Below are positions 1 through 6,275 of a stretch of 12,909 bases of DNA, in pieces. Position numbers and translations under genes: made by a program. Source of the stretch: an uncultured Paenibacillaceae bacterium (GTDB lineage Bacteria > Bacillota > Bacilli > Aneurinibacillales > Aneurinibacillaceae). The stretch is from the NCBI GenBank assembly GCA_937874515.1, contig CALNBV010000149.1, positions 1 to 12,909 on the forward strand, read 5' to 3'. Under the pieces are notes generated by a model. The model saw only the letters and a list, made by a program, of their open reading frames with translations, searched no databases and was not told the origin of the DNA. Numbering within the stretch: the first letter of the stretch is position 1; each line of letters begins with the position of its first letter.

Positions 1-69
1 AGTTATCCGTCATTCATAACTTCATTGTCGGCGAGTAAGAGGCGCAATATTGATAAAAAGCATTACTTT

Positions 70-642
70 TCACCCCTTCTTCACAAACAAATCCTCTTCC
101 AGGGCCAGTTCCTTCTCATCCAATGGAAAATCTGGAGGTTCAGGAAGCTCGTCCAAATGGCGTAACCCAAAGTATTCCAGGAATTCCCGGGTAGTCCCAT
201 AAAGAATAGGACGGCCAATGGTTTCTGCCCGACCTACTTCCTTCACCAATCCCTTTCCTACCAGGGTAGCAATGGCTTTCTCACACTTAACCCCCCGAAT
301 CTCTTCCATTTCCACACGGGTAATGGGTTGCCGGTATGCGATAATTGCCAGTGTCTCCAGGGCTGCCTGGGAAAGTGTAGCGTGTGTAGGGTTTTCCGCC
401 ATCTTTTCAAAATACTCTACGAACTCAGGTCGGGTCGTAAATTGATAGGTGCGAGCAATTTCTACAATTTGCAAGCCTCTGTTATACCTGCGAAAATCTT
501 CTTTCATTTCATCCATTAAGGCGATAACCTCTTCCACTTCTAAATCAAGGATCTCAGCAATTTGCTTCACTTCTAATCCCTGATCCCCTGCCACGAAAAG
601 GAGACCTTCTGTAATGGCTTTTAACCGTTCGATATCGATCAA
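70..642 (-). CDS. scpB: Segregation and condensation protein ScpB
   Basis: ScpB is the winged-helix partner of ScpA in the SMC-ScpAB condensin complex, which acts on the nucleoid to compact and separate daughter chromosomes. The 190-residue product is close to the usual size (about 197 in B. subtilis). It shows the family's most conserved stretch at residues 90-118 (LSQAALETLAIIAYRQPIT followed by EMEEIRG) and GRPILYGTT at 143-151, in the second winged-helix domain. The start is TTG: its bases overlap the scpA stop (TTGA), and a strong GGAGG sits 7 bases upstream, which supports this start over any later ATG. The overlap with scpA implies translational coupling, fitting a fixed-ratio complex. 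The C-terminal tail is acidic. No terminator is visible in the 69 bases that remain downstream. Family identification is secure. Confidence 0.96.
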   Translation of the reverse strand: MIDIERLKAITEGLLFVAGDQGLEVKQIAEILDLEVEEVIALMDEMKEDFRRYNRGLQIVEIARTYQFTTRPEFVEYFEKMAENPTHATLSQAALETLAIIAYRQPITRVEMEEIRGVKCEKAIATLVGKGLVKEVGRAETIGRPILYGTTREFLEYFGLRHLDELPEPPDFPLDEKELALEEDLFVKKG

Positions 643-1397
643 CTTTCTTCCTCCCCGCTTGCGGAAATCAGAATATCATCGAACAGGTGATGCTGGTAAC
701 AGAACACTTTCTTCTCTTTCATAAGCTCCAGTAGAGCAAGAAAGGTGGTTACCATTTCCACTTTTGTAGCAGGACCAAAAAGTAAATGGGAGAAACGGAT
801 TTTCCCACCTGATGCATGAAGCTGGTCCTGGATTTCTTCCATACGTACAGTAATGGAGATTTCATCCCGATGTACCCTGGCTGTGTACTCCCTCTCCTTC
901 ACCCTGGAAAAGGCCTTTTGCAAAGCCTGTACTAAATCATAAAGGGTGACATCTTTCACCGGGTTTTCCTCTTCCTGGGGAAGATAACGGGTTAAGTCAT
1001 CTGCAGGTCGAGTATACACTTTGCTCTGTTCGATTTCTCTTTCCCGCAAATGATCGGCCATGTTCTTATACTTTTTATATTCCAACAATCGCTGTACCAA
1101 CTCTGCTCTAGGGTCCTCTTCCTCATATTCAAACCCCTCAAGCATTTCTGAAAGATCTGTTTCCTCCTTGCGTGGAAGAAGCATTTTACTTTTAATGGCT
1201 AATAATGTTGCAGCCATTACCAGAAATTCACTGGCCACATCCAATTGCAGTTCCTGCATGACGTACACGTAATCCATATACTGATCCGTTATGGCCACGA
1301 TCGGAATGTCGTAAATATCCACTTCTGCTTTATCAATTAAATGCAGCAATAAATCCAGGGGGCCTTGAAAAGATCTGAGCTTAATATCAAGAGCCAT
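639..1397 (-). CDS. scpA: Segregation and condensation protein ScpA (kleisin)
   Basis: ScpA is the kleisin subunit that bridges the SMC head domains and binds ScpB in bacterial condensin. The 252-residue product matches the usual length (about 251 in B. subtilis). The N-terminal SMC-neck-binding region carries the signature FQGPLDLLLHLI at residues 10-21, followed by AEVDIYDIPI. The centre (about 85-170) is charged and linker-like, where ScpB binds in known complexes. The C-terminal winged helix (about 180-250) contains FLALLELMKEKKV, which contacts the SMC cap in the family. The start is ATG, with AGAAGG 10 bases upstream. It lies 16 bases after the M50 protease gene and overlaps scpB by 4 bases, so the three are probably read from one message. 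Nothing is truncated or unusual. Confidence 0.96.
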   Translation of the reverse strand: MALDIKLRSFQGPLDLLLHLIDKAEVDIYDIPIVAITDQYMDYVYVMQELQLDVASEFLVMAATLLAIKSKMLLPRKEETDLSEMLEGFEYEEEDPRAELVQRLLEYKKYKNMADHLREREIEQSKVYTRPADDLTRYLPQEEENPVKDVTLYDLVQALQKAFSRVKEREYTARVHRDEISITVRMEEIQDQLHASGGKIRFSHLLFGPATKVEMVTTFLALLELMKEKKVFCYQHHLFDDILISASGEEES

Positions 1398-1413
1398 GTC
1401 TCCCGCCCCTTCT

Positions 1414-2052
1414 TTACATTACTAAATTAAACAATGTTTCTAACACCCATTGAAAGGGGATTTGCAGAATAACTGAAAACACCGGGATGATAATGATTAA
1501 CAATAAGACAAACATCCCATAAGGTTCAAATCGGTCAAAATGAGGGTCTAAACGTGCTGGCATGGAGTACCGCAAGATTTTTGACCCATCCAAAGGTGCA
1601 ATAGGCAATAGGTTAAACACAAACATAGCTGTATTAATCACAAAACTAAATTGGAAAACACCTTCTGCCAGTTCAATCCATTTCATAGGCCATGTTGCTA
1701 CCCAGGCTGATTGTCCTGTCCAAATCCATAATTTCAAGAAAATAAAAGCTAAAATTAAATTACTTATAGGTCCTGCAGCGGAAATCAAAATAATCCCCAG
1801 GCGTTTGTTTCCCCGTAAATTATAGGGGTTAAAAGGGACCGGTTTTGCCCAACCAAAGGGTCCAAATAAAATCATGATTAACCCTAATGGATCCAAATGG
1901 CTTATTGGATTAAGGGTTAATCTCCCCTCACGTTTTGCCGTATCATCCCCAAAACTATAGGCAACCATGGCGTGGGCCCATTCATGGATTGAAAAAGCAA
2001 TAACAAAAGCAAGAATGCGGAATAACAATGTATCTAAATCAAAATTAAACAA
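1414..2052 (-). CDS. Site-2 protease family (M50) membrane metalloprotease
   Basis: This is a small intramembrane zinc metalloprotease of the site-2 protease family. The zinc-binding HEWAH (HExxH) is at residues 23-27 within the first membrane segment. The second conserved motif, NLLPIAPLDG, is at 147-156 and supplies the third zinc ligand, probably Asp155. Hydrophobic segments lie roughly at 10-30, 52-68, 86-110, 132-152 and 178-200. At 212 residues there is no room for PDZ or CBS domains, so this is the minimal type resembling B. subtilis YwhC rather than RseP/RasP. The start is TTG with GGAG 8 bases upstream. The gene sits between ribH and scpA, where B. subtilis has ribT. No substrate can be deduced. 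The location suggests co-transcription with rib and scp genes, not a role in riboflavin synthesis. Confidence 0.9.
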   Translation of the reverse strand: MFNFDLDTLLFRILAFVIAFSIHEWAHAMVAYSFGDDTAKREGRLTLNPISHLDPLGLIMILFGPFGWAKPVPFNPYNLRGNKRLGIILISAAGPISNLILAFIFLKLWIWTGQSAWVATWPMKWIELAEGVFQFSFVINTAMFVFNLLPIAPLDGSKILRYSMPARLDPHFDRFEPYGMFVLLLIIIIPVFSVILQIPFQWVLETLFNLVM

Positions 2053-2080
2053 GAATGTATCTCCTCTCCGAGACTACTTG

Positions 2081-2548
2081 TTAGGAAAAGGAACGGGTTA
2101 AGTTGGCCATTTCAATGGCAGATACCGCGCAATCCCATCCTTTATTTCCAGCTTTTGTACCTGCACGTTCAATGGCTTGTTCAATTGAATCTGTGGTTAA
2201 TACCCCGAAAATGGTTGGAACCCCTGTTTGCAATCCAACGCTGGCAACCCCTTTGGCTGCTTCATTGCAAACATAATCAAAATGGGGTGTAGCCCCTCTA
2301 ATTACTGTACCAAGAGCAATTACTGCATCATATTTATTAGATTCCGCCATTTTTTTCACAAGGAGAGGAATTTCAAATGCACCTGGTACCCAAGCAACAT
2401 CCACGTTGCTCTCTTCTACTCCATGGCGTTTTAAAGCATCTTGGGCTCCTGTCAGAAGTTTGCCTGTAATAAAGTCATTAAAACGTGCTACAACGATTCC
2501 AATTTTTAATCCAGTACCAACTAAATTTCCTTCAAAAATTTGTCCCAT
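2081..2548 (-). CDS. ribH: 6,7-dimethyl-8-ribityllumazine synthase
   Basis: RibH condenses 5-amino-6-ribitylamino-uracil with 3,4-dihydroxy-2-butanone 4-phosphate to give dimethyl-ribityllumazine, the penultimate step to riboflavin. The family usually forms a 60-subunit shell in Bacillus. From the chosen ATG the protein has 155 residues (154 in B. subtilis). Visible features are NLVGTGLKIGIVVARFNDF near the N-terminus with the aromatic Phe23, AWVPGAFEIP at 52-61, the loop RGATPHFDYV with the acid-base His89, and ERAGTKAGNKG with Arg128. An in-frame TTG 15 bases upstream (2563) would add five residues (MGDLI), but the GGGGGA at about 8 bases before the ATG and the homologue start favour 2548. 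It follows ribBA closely and ends the riboflavin block before the M50 gene. Confidence 0.96.
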   Translation of the reverse strand: MGQIFEGNLVGTGLKIGIVVARFNDFITGKLLTGAQDALKRHGVEESNVDVAWVPGAFEIPLLVKKMAESNKYDAVIALGTVIRGATPHFDYVCNEAAKGVASVGLQTGVPTIFGVLTTDSIEQAIERAGTKAGNKGWDCAVSAIEMANLTRSFS

Positions 2549-2563
2549 GATTAGATCCCCCAA

Positions 2564-3757
2564 TTACATATTTAATAAATGGCCTAATTTGCTTTTTTTC
2601 GTTTGCAAATACTTTTCATTTTCTTCTACTTTTCCAACTTGCAATGGCACCCTTTCTACCACTTCAAGTCCATATCCTTCAATCCCTTTAATTTTTCTTG
2701 GGTTGTTGGTCAATAATTTCATTTTAGTCACACCAAGGTCACTTAAGATTTGAGCCCCAATGCCATAGTCCCTTAAATCAGCAGGGAAACCTAATTTTTC
2801 ATTGGCTTCAACAGTGTCATAGCCCTGTTCTTGCAACTGATACGCCTTCAACTTATTGATTAAGCCAATGCCCCGGCCTTCCTGGCGCATGTATACAAGA
2901 ACACCTTTGCCTGCTTCATCAATTTGGCGTAAAGCAGCGTGAAGTTGGGGCCCACAATCACAACGGTGGGAACCGAATATGTCTCCAGTAAGGCATTCTG
3001 AGTGCACCCGAACGAGAACAGATTCATCAGAATTGATTTCTCCCTTCACCAGAGCCAAATGTTCTTTTCCGTCAACTTTATTGGTGTAAGCAATAATTCG
3101 GAAATCCCCATATTCTGAAGGAAGCTGGGCTTCAGCCGCTTTTTGCACAAGTTTTTCATTTTTCGTGCGATAGCTGATTAGATCCTTAATGGTAATTAAT
3201 TTTAAATCTAATTCTTCCGCAATTTTCGTTAATTGGGGAACCCGGGCCATAGTCCCATCTTCATTCATAATTTCACAAATGACTCCAGCAGGTTTTGCCC
3301 CACTAAGAATTGCTAAATCTACGGCTGCTTCTGTATGGCCTGTCCGCCGTAGAACCCCCCCTTTTCTTGCAACAAGAGGGAAAATATGCCCAGGACGTCT
3401 GAAATGCTCTGGTTTTGTCGTTGGATCCACCATGGCTTCCACTGTTTTCGCCCGTTCAAAAGCAGAAATCCCAGTCGAAGTAGACATTTCATCAATAGAT
3501 ACGGTAAAAGCGGTACCATGGTTATCGGTGTTGTTTTCTACCATAGGATTCAATTGTAATTCCGTTGCCCGTTCTTCTGTAATAGGGGCACAAATCAACC
3601 CACGTCCATGGGTTGCCATAAAATTGATGATTTCAGGTGTGGTTTTTTCCGCAAGGGCAACGAAATCCCCTTCATTTTCACGATCCTCATCATCGACAAC
3701 AATGACAGGCTTTCCATTTTTCAAGTCTTCAATGGCCTCTTCTATTGTATTGAACAT
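2564..3757 (-). CDS. ribBA: Bifunctional DHBP synthase / GTP cyclohydrolase II
   Basis: This fused enzyme opens both branches of riboflavin synthesis. The N-terminal RibB domain (about 1-200) makes 3,4-dihydroxy-2-butanone 4-phosphate from ribulose 5-phosphate. The C-terminal RibA domain (about 205-397) opens GTP. RibB shows the acidic DDEDRENEGD loop, GRGLICAP, RPGHIFPL and GHTEAAVDLA. RibA shows VRVHSECLTGDIFGSHRCDCG, with its three zinc cysteines, then RQEGRGIGL and LLTNNP. From the ATG the protein is 397 residues (398 in B. subtilis, which likewise begins MF). A GTG 9 bases upstream (3766) is in frame, but its only Shine-Dalgarno-like sequence is too close to it, so the ATG is preferred. 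It lies 23 bases after ribE. Both activities look intact. Confidence 0.96.
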   Translation of the reverse strand: MFNTIEEAIEDLKNGKPVIVVDDEDRENEGDFVALAEKTTPEIINFMATHGRGLICAPITEERATELQLNPMVENNTDNHGTAFTVSIDEMSTSTGISAFERAKTVEAMVDPTTKPEHFRRPGHIFPLVARKGGVLRRTGHTEAAVDLAILSGAKPAGVICEIMNEDGTMARVPQLTKIAEELDLKLITIKDLISYRTKNEKLVQKAAEAQLPSEYGDFRIIAYTNKVDGKEHLALVKGEINSDESVLVRVHSECLTGDIFGSHRCDCGPQLHAALRQIDEAGKGVLVYMRQEGRGIGLINKLKAYQLQEQGYDTVEANEKLGFPADLRDYGIGAQILSDLGVTKMKLLTNNPRKIKGIEGYGLEVVERVPLQVGKVEENEKYLQTKKSKLGHLLNM

Positions 3758-3780
3758 CCTTATCACACCTTTCTTTTTTT

Positions 3781-4426
3781 TTACATAAAACCATTATCTA
3801 TAAGAAATCCTGTTGTAAGGGTAGAAGGCTTTTTCCCATCCCTGTTCTCACGCATGGTTATAAAACGTTCAATATATTTACCAATCATGTCACATTCCAG
3901 ATTCACAATATCCCCGGGATTTTTAAATTTCAAGACAGTTTCTTGCAGAGTATGGGGAATAATGGATACTGTCAATGTTGAATCATCGGTATCAACAACG
4001 GTTAAGCTGATGCCATCAATAGAAATGGACCCTTTGGGAATGGTGTAGCGAAGTATATCGTCATTGGCTTCAATAGTAATTAACACTGCATTTCCATAAG
4101 GTTTCTTCCCTTTTATAATGCCCGTGCCATCCACATGGCCGGATACAAAATGGCCACCAAAACGGTCGCCTCTTTCCCTACACGACGCTCTTCCGATCTT
4201 TCAAGGCAACAAGGCTGGTTTTCTTCACGGTTTCCGGCATGACATCAACAGTAAAGGTTGATTCAGTAAAGGAAGTGACCGTTAAGCAAGTCCCATTTAC
4301 GGCAATGCTATCACCTAATTTCACCCCTTGCAGGACCCTCTTTCCGGAAATCTCCAGGGCAATCCACAAATCCCCCCGTTGTATGCGGCGGATTTTCCCA
4401 ATCTCTTCCACAATACCTGTAAACAC
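3781..4426 (-). pseudogene. ribE: Riboflavin synthase (alpha chain), interrupted by sequencing adapter
   Basis: RibE dismutates two 6,7-dimethyl-8-ribityllumazine molecules to riboflavin. The gene is present in two frames. The 5' part (4426 to about 4200) encodes the first barrel: MFTGIVEEIG, GDSIAVNGTCLTV and FTVDVMPET. The 3' part (4170-3781) encodes the second barrel: GDRFGGHFVSGHVDGTG, GSISIDGISLTV, IPHTLQETV and LECDMIGKYIERF. Between them lies a 30-base Illumina adapter, which ends the first frame at a TAG at 4180-4178. The conserved linker usually reading like VNLERA is missing. Compared with the remembered B. subtilis RibE (215 residues), about 13-14 codons are lost. A loss of about 40 bases would restore one frame, so the real gene is probably intact. 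The start is GTG, overlapping the ribD stop by one base (TAGTG). A downstream ATG at 4134 is not a genuine start. Confidence 0.93.
4170..4199. other. Illumina TruSeq Read-1 adapter remnant (assembly artefact)
   Basis: On the plus strand these 30 bases start CTCTTTCCCTACACG and end ACGCTCTTCCGATCT, matching exactly the last 30 of the 33 bases of the common Illumina TruSeq universal adapter/Read-1 primer as I know it. Only its leading ACA is absent. On the right, ribE sequence begins directly after the adapter's terminal GATCT, as at a true library insert junction. On the left the adapter is truncated and abuts ribE again, as in a spurious join. Base 4170 could belong to either adapter or ribE. 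Genuine riboflavin synthase sequence on both sides places both flanks in the same locus of the same organism. Confidence 0.97.
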
Positions 4427-5526
4427 TATGATTCACCCCAATCTGGATAACCGGTTATCTTTATATCTTGTCCTAACATTTCTACTTGAATGTCTCTTAA
4501 TGGAACGGCATTTCCCATTTCCTCAATTCCCGTTCCTCCAAAAGACGTCGGCGCACCCTGACCTGCCACCAATTTAGGAGCGAAATAAGAAATCACTTTA
4601 TCAATGGCCCTGCCATGAAGAAAGGCACTATTGATTTGACTGCCCCCTTCCACTAAAAGAGAGGAAACCATTTCTTTCCCTAATAACTCCAACATGGTAG
4701 GAATATGGACTTTCGGTTCTGCTCCCGTAGAAAACACCCGAATCCCCTTTTCCTCCAATCCCCTTTTTTTGGAAAGGTCCGCCCGGTCTGTTGTAATCAC
4801 CCAGGTTGGCGCCTCTCCATCAGTAATGACATGGGAATGTAGTGGTATACGAAGGGTGGTATCCATTATGATGCGAATGGGGTTTTTCCCTCCCCCTTCT
4901 GGCAAACGGGTTGTCAATTGGGGGTCATCGGTAATGACTGTATTCACACCTACAAGAATGGCATCGTGGTCATGGCGCATGCGATGGACATCCAAACGAG
5001 CCTGTTCCCCTGTCACCCAACGACTGCTCCCTGTTTCAGTGGCTACTTTCCCGTCCAGGGTGCTGGCAGTTTTCACTGTAACAAATGGCCGTTGTTTGGT
5101 GATAAAGGTATTGAACACTTCATTTAAACGGGCAGATTGTTCCTCTAATACACCTGTCACAACCTCAATGCCGGCTTCCTTTAATTTTGTAATTCCACGA
5201 CCGGCAACTAAGGGATTTGGGTCTAATGAAGCGACTACCACTCTTTTAACTCCATTGCGAATCAAGGCATCGGAACAAGGTGGCGTTCTCCCATAATGGC
5301 TGCATGGTTCAAGGGTAACATAGGCAGTAGCCCCTTTTGCCTCATCACCTGCCATGGTTAAGGCATGGATCTCAGCATGAGGTCCCCCCACTTGCAAGTG
5401 GCTGCCAAGGCCTACCACCCTGCCATCTTTCACAATGACACAACCAACCATAGGATTGGGGCTTGTTTGGCCTTTCATCCCTCCTGCCAGTTCCAGGGCA
5501 AGATTCATGTATTGGCGATCTTCCAT
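4426..5526 (-). CDS. ribD: Bifunctional riboflavin deaminase / reductase RibD
   Basis: RibD carries out the second and third steps after GTP opening: deamination of the pyrimidine ring, then NADPH-dependent reduction of the ribosyl side chain. The N-terminal cytidine-deaminase-like domain (1-145) has the zinc site HAE at residues 50-52 and EPCSHYGRTPPC at 73-84, with Cys75 and Cys84. The C-terminal reductase domain (about 147-366) shows VKTASTLDGKVAT, SRWVTGE, ILVGVNTVITDDPQLT and LLVEGG. Length is 366 (361 in B. subtilis). The ATG is preceded by a very strong AAGGAGGGGG. It is the first gene after the FMN riboswitch leader, and its TAG stop shares one base with the ribE start, so the two are translationally coupled. 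It appears complete and active. Confidence 0.96.
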   Translation of the reverse strand: MEDRQYMNLALELAGGMKGQTSPNPMVGCVIVKDGRVVGLGSHLQVGGPHAEIHALTMAGDEAKGATAYVTLEPCSHYGRTPPCSDALIRNGVKRVVVASLDPNPLVAGRGITKLKEAGIEVVTGVLEEQSARLNEVFNTFITKQRPFVTVKTASTLDGKVATETGSSRWVTGEQARLDVHRMRHDHDAILVGVNTVITDDPQLTTRLPEGGGKNPIRIIMDTTLRIPLHSHVITDGEAPTWVITTDRADLSKKRGLEEKGIRVFSTGAEPKVHIPTMLELLGKEMVSSLLVEGGSQINSAFLHGRAIDKVISYFAPKLVAGQGAPTSFGGTGIEEMGNAVPLRDIQVEMLGQDIKITGYPDWGES

Positions 5527-5561
5527 ATTCCCCCTCCTTTTATGTACCAGGACGTTTTATT

Positions 5562-5614
5562 GAAAGAAAACACAAAAGCCCTAAGCATGGTTCAAAAGGA
5601 ACACACTTAGGGCT
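5562..5614 (-). terminator. Riboswitch-controlled intrinsic terminator before ribD
   Basis: In the RNA sense a stem AGCCCTAAG / CTTAGGGCT (5614-5606 pairing with 5585-5577) can extend inside through GTTC/GAAC, and is followed by TTTTGTGTTTTCTTT. It lies between the FMN aptamer and the ribD ribosome binding site, where the expression platform of Bacillales FMN riboswitches is found. One possible antiterminator pairing is between the 3' strand of aptamer P1 (AAGGA, 5669-5665) and TCCTT in this hairpin's loop (5600-5596). That pairing is only an inference. Confidence 0.85.
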
Positions 5615-5626
5615 TCATTTTTTGAA

Positions 5627-5644
5627 AAAAATACCGGTATTTTT
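5627..5644. repeat. 18-bp perfect palindrome in the rib leader
   Basis: The sequence AAAAATACCGGTATTTTT is perfectly self-complementary. It lies between the aptamer and the terminator. In RNA it could form a weak seven-pair A/U stem with a CCGG loop. Its TACCG could also pair with CGGTA just 3' of the aptamer. It may be part of the switching structure or a protein-binding palindrome. Function is unknown. Confidence 0.5.
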
Positions 5645-5663
5645 ACATACGTAGGGTACCGTT

Positions 5664-5784
5664 ATCCTTCTCCCATCCAGACTATACTGTCGGTTCCGGA
5701 ATTGCACCGGATCAACCAAGGCCAAAGGACCCTGGTTCACGGACTATCACCGCCGGTCGGGAATTACACCCCGCCCTGAAGGAT
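5664..5784 (-). ncRNA. FMN riboswitch aptamer (RFN element)
   Basis: The RNA-sense sequence carries the conserved RFN blocks in order: TTCAGGGCGGGGTG, AATTCCCGACCGGCGGT, GATAGTCC, CCGGTGCAATTCCGG and GACAGTATAGTCTGGATG. The closing stem P1 is visible as ATCCTTC (5784-5778) paired with GAAGGAT (5670-5664), seven perfect pairs. In this class FMN binding stabilises P1, and the downstream terminator then forms, stopping transcription of the rib genes when flavin is plentiful. The transcript would begin only a few bases before the aptamer. Confidence 0.97.
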
Positions 5785-5793
5785 TTACAGTTT

Positions 5794-5822
5794 AGTATAT
5801 CGTAATCACGACCTGCTGTCTA
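5794..5822 (-). promoter_or_regulatory. Sigma-A-type promoter of the riboflavin operon
   Basis: In the minus sense, TAGACA (5822-5817; five of six to TTGACA), a 17-base spacer, and TATACT (5799-5794; five of six to TATAAT). The expected start, about 7 bases further on, falls just before the first base of P1 of the FMN aptamer. The -35 lies a few bases after the ppiB stop codon. Confidence 0.85.
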
Positions 5823-5826
5823 TGAT

Positions 5827-6258
5827 TTAAGCTTCAACTACTTCCACTTTTTGCATGCGGTCCTGACCACGGAATTGATCTACTTCATCCATGCCAGTTA
5901 CCACTTTACCAAATACAGTATGCATGCCATCTAAATGAGGTTGTGGTTCATAACAAATATAGAATTGGCTACCGCCAGTATTTCGGCCTGCATGAGCCAT
6001 AGCTAAGGTGCCACGTTCATGTTTATTAGGGTTAATTTCACAATTAATGGTATAACCAGGACCACCAGTACCATTCCCTCTTGGACAACCCCCTTGAGCT
6101 ACAAAGCCTGGGATTACGCGATGGAAGGTTAACCCATTATAAAAACCTTCATTTGCTAATTTTTCGAAGTTTGCCACAGTTTTCGGGGCATCTTGTTCAA
6201 ATAAATCAATCACAATTTCCTTGCCATTTTCCATCGTAATTTTCGCTTGTTTTGCCAT
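5827..6258 (-). CDS. ppiB: Peptidyl-prolyl cis-trans isomerase, cyclophilin type
   Basis: A cytosolic single-domain cyclophilin that speeds proline isomerisation during protein folding. There is no signal peptide. The 143 residues cover the full short bacterial form. Active-site features are FHRVIPGF with Arg47 and Phe52, AQGG with Gln55, LAMAHAG at 85-91 and GGSQFYI at 95-101. His108 lies near where eukaryotic cyclophilins have the cyclosporin-contacting tryptophan, a common bacterial change. The start is ATG with AAGGAG about 9 bases upstream, and that site lies only a few bases after the stop of the upstream GGDEF-EAL gene, so coupled expression from that message is likely. ppiB directly precedes the rib operon in B. 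subtilis too. No terminator is seen after it, so some read-through into the riboswitch is possible. Confidence 0.96.
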   Translation of the reverse strand: MAKQAKITMENGKEIVIDLFEQDAPKTVANFEKLANEGFYNGLTFHRVIPGFVAQGGCPRGNGTGGPGYTINCEINPNKHERGTLAMAHAGRNTGGSQFYICYEPQPHLDGMHTVFGKVVTGMDEVDQFRGQDRMQKVEVVEA

Positions 6259-6275
6259 TATGCAAACACTCCTTC

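Noticed and set aside
1..69. Possible gene start beyond scpB
   Set aside because: Only very short frames (for example MLFINIAPLTRRQ) are present in the minus sense, with no ribosome binding site that decides a start; too little sequence remains.
3189..3788. Open frame of 199 codons on the plus strand
   Set aside because: It is antisense to ribBA, matches no recognisable family and lacks supporting start signals; a shadow of the real gene.
3781..4134. Independent short gene starting at the ATG at 4134
   Set aside because: It is the second barrel of RibE. The same frame continues upstream through GDRFGGHFVSGHVDGTG to the adapter at 4170, so the ATG is an accidental internal codon.
4178..4426. 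Real frameshift, programmed frameshift or split ribE
   Set aside because: The break coincides exactly with adapter sequence and a missing conserved segment; no slippery site or biological insertion is needed.
4694..5296. Open frame of 200 codons on the plus strand
   Set aside because: Antisense to the well-supported ribD; composition reflects the opposite strand's codons.
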